Shown piece after piece: positions 6,327-9,435 of a DNA stretch of 9,435 nt. Position numbers and translations under genes: made by a program. The stretch spans positions 1 through 9,435 of the forward strand of contig JACKMX010000029.1 of assembly GCA_024235175.1 (NCBI GenBank), in the 5' to 3' direction. Within the stretch, counting starts at the first letter, position 1. Each line of letters begins with the position of its first letter. Origin of the DNA: Chromatiaceae bacterium (lineage in GTDB: Bacteria; Pseudomonadota; Gammaproteobacteria; Chromatiales; Chromatiaceae). The notes beneath the pieces are model-generated. The model worked only from the letters and a program-made list of their open reading frames with translations, searched no databases and was not told the DNA's origin.

Positions 6327-6832
6327 TGAAATTGGCGGCGATAGGTCGCTTCGATATCGCGGTCAAACTCATTCACCGCGGTTTGCGGCTCTCGATCGTG
6401 AGTCATGTCACCGGCATTCATATCAAGACGCTGCGACCGCTTCATCGTGAGATCCTTGGTTACAGGCCCCCTTCCGGACAGTTGCCCTCCACCAGTGGCA
6501 TCCTCTCCACCCGGTCGGCACAGGCGATGGCTTCTGTGATGGCAGCACTCTATCAATCCGCAGGGGGTGATGGCATATACCGACAGATCGATATGGAGGC
6601 ACTGCTGGCTGCGCATGATCTCTACCTGGAACTCTCCAAGTCGGTCATCCTGCGAGTTTCATCAGATAAACCGCTCGATATAACCCAGGCCTGGATCATC
6701 GCCCGGGATATTCAGACCGGCGCAGTTTATTCAAAGTGCTGCAGTCATTGTCGTATCCGGTATCTCTGTGCGGTAGCTTGCCGCCTTCCGCCCAGTTGTC
6801 CGATCTGCGCTTTGAGGAAAAGGGATATGTAA
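6326..6832 (+). CDS. FlhC-like transcriptional regulator subunit, copy 1
   Basis: 168 aa from ATG 6326, overlapping the FlhD stop by one base; GTG 6317 adds three residues and is an alternative. FlhC features in order are a first helix AVKLIHRGLRLSIVSHVTGI (12-31), HREILGYRPPSGQLPST (40-56, matching the E. coli YKELRGSPPPKGMLPFS box), DITQAWIIARDIQTG (118-132), then a zinc site. The four ligands are Cys139-x2-Cys142 and Cys158-x2-Cys161. The inner spacing is close to the Cys137/140/157/160 set of E. coli FlhC. The protein ends seven residues after the last Cys (ALRKRDM), so it lacks the longer C-terminal tail of E. coli FlhC (192 aa). Expected to form a DNA-binding complex with FlhD copy 1. 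It converges with the response regulator gene, 33 bp apart, with no clear terminator between. Confidence 0.84.
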   Translation: MKLAAIGRFDIAVKLIHRGLRLSIVSHVTGIHIKTLRPLHREILGYRPPSGQLPSTSGILSTRSAQAMASVMAALYQSAGGDGIYRQIDMEALLAAHDLYLELSKSVILRVSSDKPLDITQAWIIARDIQTGAVYSKCCSHCRIRYLCAVACRLPPSCPICALRKRDM

Positions 6833-6865
6833 CACCGCCGGGAAATTACTATCAGATTGGCCAGG

Positions 6866-7858
6866 TTATTGGCTAACAGGATTGCAGGCCAGACTGGATT
6901 GTGCCAAAAGGTTGGTGTCCAGTCCCTCAAAGAAGGCATCGATGCAATCGGGGTCGAATCGTTTTCCACGGTAAGATTTCAGGTACCCCAGCACCTTATC
7001 GACTGACCATGCCTTTCGATAGGGGCGATCAGAAAGCAATGCATCAGCGAAATCCGCCACTGAAACAATCCTGGCTTCCAGTGGGATATCCTTTCCACCA
7101 AATCCATGGGGATAGCCCCTGCCATCGAAATGTTCATGGTGGGACAGGGCAATTTTCGCCCCCCGGCGAAACAATGGAGAGCCGCCCTGTTGCAGCAGGT
7201 GATATCCAGCCAGCGTATGTCCCTGTACTGTCACCCGCTCGTCCTGACGTAACGTCGATGGGCGCCACATCAGGTTGCCTGCCACCAGAAAATTACCCAG
7301 ATCATTCAAAGGGGCTGCCTGTTCTATCAGGTCGCATTCGCGCGGAGACAATTTCAATCGTTCGGCGATATGACGGCTGATATTCGCCAACCGTCGGAGG
7401 TTACGGCCGTTGACAGATTCGGTGATTCCAAACAGCAACTGAGTCAGATCTTTGCGGATCGTATCTTGCTGCTGATTTCGTGACAGAGTGAGAATGTTGC
7501 GGCAACGGAATTGCCACTCTTTGTAGTCCAAAGGTTTTGGTAAGAAGTCGATGACTCCCGCCTGCAGAGCCGCATACCGGATCGCTTTGTCGTTATCGGC
7601 AAGCGCGGTTATCATCACGACCGGCACCTCCCTCCGGTCCTGCAATTTGTGCAAGCGCCGGGTGAACTCTATGCCGTCCATTCCCGGCATTCGATAATCG
7701 ACCAACGCCATGACTATGGGATTGTCACTTGCCCATTCAAGTGCGGCGGAAGGCGTCTCGAATGCCTTACCTTCAACATCAGGACCGATGGATCGAATGA
7801 ATTCAATGAGAATCATCCGTGGAAGTTCTTGATCATCGATGATCAGCACGGTTTGCAT
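6866..7858 (-). CDS. Response regulator: REC domain plus degenerate HD-GYP domain
   Basis: 330 aa from ATG 7858, with a strong ribosome site. Residues 1-120 are a receiver domain: VLIIDDQ with acidic Asp8/Asp9, phospho-acceptor Asp54 in VDYRMPGMDG, Thr84 and Lys108 (PKP). Residues about 145-315 are an HD-GYP domain of the RpfG type. It carries SHHEHFDGRGYPHGFGGKDI (239-258), then ARIVSVADFADALLSDRPY (262-280). HD-GYP enzymes hydrolyse cyclic di-GMP, using the HD pair as metal ligands. Here the HDxGK motif reads NDLGN (185-189): His is Asn and Lys is Asn. Activity is therefore doubtful, and a binding or signalling role is possible. The gene lies between the two FlhDC-like pairs, convergent with pair 1 and divergent from pair 2. 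No histidine kinase gene is visible, so its partner is elsewhere. The family call is secure. Confidence 0.9.
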   Translation of the reverse strand: MQTVLIIDDQELPRMILIEFIRSIGPDVEGKAFETPSAALEWASDNPIVMALVDYRMPGMDGIEFTRRLHKLQDRREVPVVMITALADNDKAIRYAALQAGVIDFLPKPLDYKEWQFRCRNILTLSRNQQQDTIRKDLTQLLFGITESVNGRNLRRLANISRHIAERLKLSPRECDLIEQAAPLNDLGNFLVAGNLMWRPSTLRQDERVTVQGHTLAGYHLLQQGGSPLFRRGAKIALSHHEHFDGRGYPHGFGGKDIPLEARIVSVADFADALLSDRPYRKAWSVDKVLGYLKSYRGKRFDPDCIDAFFEGLDTNLLAQSSLACNPVSQ

Positions 7859-7866
7859 GGACTGTG

Positions 7867-7872
7867 CTCCTT
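7867..7872 (-). promoter_or_regulatory. Ribosome binding site of the response regulator gene
   Basis: AAGGAG on the minus strand, 8 nt before ATG 7858. It is one of the strongest such sites in the window and fixes this start. Confidence 0.7.
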
Positions 7873-7900
7873 ATTTCCAGTCACGACATACCTTGGGATA

Positions 7901-7915
7901 GCGGCAAGCTGCCGC
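7901..7915. repeat. Short GC-rich inverted repeat (hairpin) in the response regulator leader
   Basis: GCGGCA (7901-7906) and TGCCGC (7910-7915) are perfect arms around a 3-base loop, 43-57 bp before the response regulator ATG. No T-tract follows on either strand, so it is not a standard terminator. It may be a leader hairpin or a protein-binding dyad. Confidence 0.4.
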
Positions 7916-7941
7916 CAATAGTTAGCATTTATATTGTTTTT

Positions 7942-7956
7942 ATGTTTTTTAAACAT
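7942..7956. promoter_or_regulatory. AT-rich dyad ATGTTT-N3-AAACAT, candidate binding site
   Basis: Six-base perfect arms around TTT, 84 bp or more upstream of the response regulator start, where its promoter should lie. Low complexity makes chance or simple DNA curvature possible. Confidence 0.3.
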
Positions 7957-8078
7957 TGGGTTATCGGAATTATTACCACCCTCACACCGATTACCTGCAG
8001 CTGCCCTTCCGTTTCCAATGCAGTGTTCGCTGCATGAAAAACGCTCACCCATAACAGGATGCGGTTGCACATTGGTCC

Positions 8079-8108
8079 GGAAAGATGCCCTCCCGAGGTC
8101 ATCTTTCC
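8079..8108. promoter_or_regulatory. Perfect 9-bp inverted repeat upstream of FlhD 2, candidate operator
   Basis: GGAAAGATG (8079-8087) and CATCTTTCC (8100-8108) are exact reverse complements separated by 12 bases. Half-site centres are 21 bp apart, two helical turns, so both lie on the same DNA face. The site ends 64 bp before the FlhD 2 start. FlhDC-type complexes bind inverted half-sites separated by about 10-12 bp, so the geometry suits such a regulator, though the bases do not match the enterobacterial FlhDC box. The half-site recurs at 3517-3525 upstream of parB. It could alternatively act as an RNA hairpin. Confidence 0.5.
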
Positions 8109-8172
8109 CGAGAATTCCGGGTACCTGTGCGAGTTAGCATGGAGCCATGAAAAAAATCGGAACTTCCCGGCA

Positions 8173-8487
8173 GTGAACAGTGACTTCTCCCGACTCAATA
8201 TCGAGTACCTGATTCAAGCCCGCGATCTTGTCATAGCAGACCCAAATCTGGCCGGGACAATTCTGGGGATACCGGATGCCTTGACCGGCCTGCTCCTTGA
8301 ACTGACTCCGAAAATGCTGGCGCGTCTCACCCGGATCCATCATCCGCTGATCACACCCCATCGGGATCTCCTGTGGTGGTCCCGTCTGTTGGTCGCGCTT
8401 CAGGACGGGCAGCCCGGAGAGATAGAGACGGTAATGGAACAGGTCTCCCTGATCCTGGGTGCCGCTGCGGAGAAAACGAATCGATGA
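8173..8487 (+). CDS. FlhD-like transcriptional regulator subunit, copy 2
   Basis: 104 aa from GTG 8173, chosen because no ATG lies nearby in frame and because the FlhD homology starts within ten residues. No good ribosome site is seen, and the frame is open back to 8059. The FlhD-type first helix is RLNIEYLIQARDLVIADPNL (7-26), then TILGIPDALTGLLLELTPKM (29-48) and RIHHPLITPHRDLLWW (53-68). The pattern matches FlhD copy 1 (LNxxxLIxAR, then LG and an LSLLSIDDL-like helix), but sequence identity between the two is low, so the duplication is old or the two pairs were acquired separately. The stop overlaps the FlhC-like start (ATGA). The role is by analogy with SetD/FlhD: part of an activator complex with the next gene product. 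Confidence 0.76.
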   Translation: MNSDFSRLNIEYLIQARDLVIADPNLAGTILGIPDALTGLLLELTPKMLARLTRIHHPLITPHRDLLWWSRLLVALQDGQPGEIETVMEQVSLILGAAAEKTNR

Positions 8488-9125
8488 AGAGGAGGCACTG
8501 CGCTGCCCTGTTTAACTTGAACCTGATGCCTTGTCCGGGAAGCCGGTGTGGTGATGCCTGCCCGGTGGAACGTTGCAACTATGCCCGCAAGATCCAGGAG
8601 TCGATCCATCTGATCCGCTTGGGCGCGCGGGTTGGTCTCGCAGGCCAGCTGACGGGCCTGGAGAAGAAGACACTGAAGCGCCTCTATCGAGAGCTCACCG
8701 GGAGACCCTCCCCGTCCGGTCAACTGCCCTACAGTGACACCTGGCTGCTGGAAAACGATCGGTATCAATTTCATGTCAACCTGATCTGGTATCTGCATCG
8801 ACGCATGAACCGTCCGGCGTGCAGTCCGGCCCGCATCCTGATCGATGTATTCGAACTCTATACCCAGATGACGCGGGAGCCGAGGCTGGATCTGACCCGG
8901 GCCGCCTTCATTCTTCGGCTGTTCAATACCGGTCTCTGGAACGAACATCGCTGCTGTTTATGCGGCGCGGCCTTCCCGGCGCCGGTGGACAGCAATCAGA
9001 CCTTCTGTCCTGGCTGCCGGCTCTATCACCGGTATCGATGCCATCACTGCAATATGCCGCTGTCGCCAAAGTCCAGAGGAGTCAGGCGCAAACGCTGCAG
9101 ACATTGCGGCACAGCACTCGTATAA
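8484..9125 (+). CDS. FlhC-like transcriptional regulator subunit, copy 2, with extra zinc clusters
   Basis: 213 aa from ATG 8484 (ATGA overlap with the FlhD-like stop, GGAG 11 nt upstream). The frame is open to 8373, but that part lies inside the FlhD gene. The FlhC core is clear: HLIRLGARVGLAGQLTGLEK (42-61), LYRELTGRPSPSGQLPYSDT (67-86), LTRAAFILRLFNTGLW (137-152), then the zinc site Cys157-x2-Cys160 and Cys175-x2-Cys178. There are two additions. Before the core is a Cys-rich segment (Cys6, 17, 22, 26, 31). After it comes a second zinc-ribbon-like unit, Cys186-x2-Cys189 and Cys205-x2-Cys208, with a basic stretch between (SPKSRGVRRKRC). These are absent from copy 1 and E. coli FlhC. They suggest extra DNA or protein contacts. 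It is followed 11 nt later by an excisionase-like gene in the same operon. Confidence 0.84.
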   Translation: MKRRHCAALFNLNLMPCPGSRCGDACPVERCNYARKIQESIHLIRLGARVGLAGQLTGLEKKTLKRLYRELTGRPSPSGQLPYSDTWLLENDRYQFHVNLIWYLHRRMNRPACSPARILIDVFELYTQMTREPRLDLTRAAFILRLFNTGLWNEHRCCLCGAAFPAPVDSNQTFCPGCRLYHRYRCHHCNMPLSPKSRGVRRKRCRHCGTALV

Positions 9126-9136
9126 AGCAGGGTATT

Positions 9137-9435
9137 GTGTTGTCGGACAATAAAGAGAAACAGACTAAAACCTTCGGCCTGGAACAGGCTGCCTGTTTTC
9201 TGCACGTCAACAAATGCACAGCCAGAGAGCTGGCTGCATCCGGCAAGTTACCCGGGGCAAAAATCGGACGAGCCTGGGTATTTCTTGAACAAGACCTGAT
9301 TGAGTGGCTGCGAGATCAAGTCAGAACACAGCAACAGCAACGAATGGCCGGTACCGACTATGCCAGACAAAGGGTTATCAACCAGAATACGAATTCACGC
9401 CGCCGAAAATTACCCGAACTACCAGAGCTGCCCGG
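9137..9435 (+). CDS. Excisionase/AlpA-type helix-turn-helix protein (3' end cut by window)
   Basis: At least 99 codons from GTG 9137, or TTG 9140, which has AGGG 7 nt upstream and may be the real start. No stop is seen before the right edge. Residues about 13-60 form a MerR/excisionase-type winged helix: FGLEQAACFLHVNKCTAREL, then ASGKLPGAKIGRAWVF and EQDLIEWLRDQV. The spacing of A..L.V....R.L...G.LP..KIGR.W.....DL..WL is that of Helix_turn_helix_17/excisionase proteins. A Gln/Arg-rich tail follows. Such proteins either bend DNA for the integrase during excision or activate transcription (AlpA class). It is 11-14 nt behind the FlhC 2 stop and almost certainly cotranscribed, which would tie activator and excision factor together. 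It cannot be told apart from an ordinary small regulator on sequence alone. Confidence 0.72.
   Translation, partial: MLSDNKEKQTKTFGLEQAACFLHVNKCTARELAASGKLPGAKIGRAWVFLEQDLIEWLRDQVRTQQQQRMAGTDYARQRVINQNTNSRRRKLPELPELP

Larger units (their letters stand above)
7859..8172. other. Divergent control region between response regulator and FlhDC pair 2
   Basis: 314 bp with no credible gene; short frames here lack ribosome sites and family features. It holds, from left to right, a GC-rich hairpin (7901-7915), an AT-rich dyad (7942-7956) next to poly-T/A tracts, and a perfect 9-bp inverted repeat (8079-8108). No clear sigma-70 promoter could be assigned in either direction, which suits activator-dependent promoters. 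Confidence 0.5.

Noticed and set aside
6857..6876. Stem-loop (TTGGCCA / TGGCTAA) at the convergent ends of FlhC 1 and the response regulator, a possible terminator.
   Set aside because: The stem has a wobble pair, there is no T-tract on either strand, and it runs into the response regulator coding end.
8400..8948. Minus-strand open frame of 182 codons opposite FlhC 2.
   Set aside because: It is antisense to a clear FlhC protein with conserved zinc motifs, and has no ribosome site or recognisable domain.
1..9435. CRISPR array, insertion sequence ends or long direct repeats.
   Set aside because: No regularly spaced repeats, transposase motifs or long terminal inverted repeats were seen on reading the window.

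Overview
The window reads as part of a chromosomally integrated conjugative element (ICE) or genomic island from a proteobacterium, most likely a gammaproteobacterium. The left third carries, on the minus strand, an ordered block known from the SPI-7/PFGI-1/ICEclc class of elements: a ParB of the ICE type, a DUF2857 protein and an STY4528-type island replication protein. These are joined by short overlaps. The last one runs off the left edge, where the replication and single-strand-binding genes of such elements normally follow. The organism assignment is an inference from gene families. No rRNA, tRNA or housekeeping gene is present to confirm it.

The middle (about 3.57-5.65 kb, minus strand) is a cargo or control cassette placed where parA/dnaB genes are often found upstream of parB. 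It holds a CI-like helix-turn-helix repressor, a rhomboid intramembrane protease coupled to it by a 4-bp GTGA overlap, and an MNT nucleotidyltransferase plus HEPN RNase pair (MntA/HepT-type toxin-antitoxin). An AT-rich 370-bp gap separates the repressor from a divergent plus-strand operon.

The right third is a regulatory island. It contains a first FlhD-like/FlhC-like pair (6024-6832), a minus-strand response regulator with a REC domain and a degenerate HD-GYP domain (6866-7858), and a second, diverged FlhD-like/FlhC-like pair (8173-9125). An excisionase/AlpA-type helix-turn-helix gene follows and runs off the right edge.

FlhDC-type activators are known to switch on conjugation genes in ICEs (SetCD in SXT/R391, under the CI-like repressor SetR). 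The simplest reading is that the right two thirds form the transfer or excision decision circuit: a repressor facing FlhDC pair 1, a signal-responsive regulator, and FlhDC pair 2 driving an excisionase-like gene. The ParB/DUF2857/replication block is then a likely output. The unusual points are the doubled FlhDC pair, the repressor-rhomboid coupling, the HD-GYP domain with its HD replaced by ND, extra zinc-binding clusters in FlhC 2, and a perfect 9-bp inverted repeat upstream of FlhD 2 whose half-site recurs upstream of parB. All regulatory links are inferences from layout and motifs.
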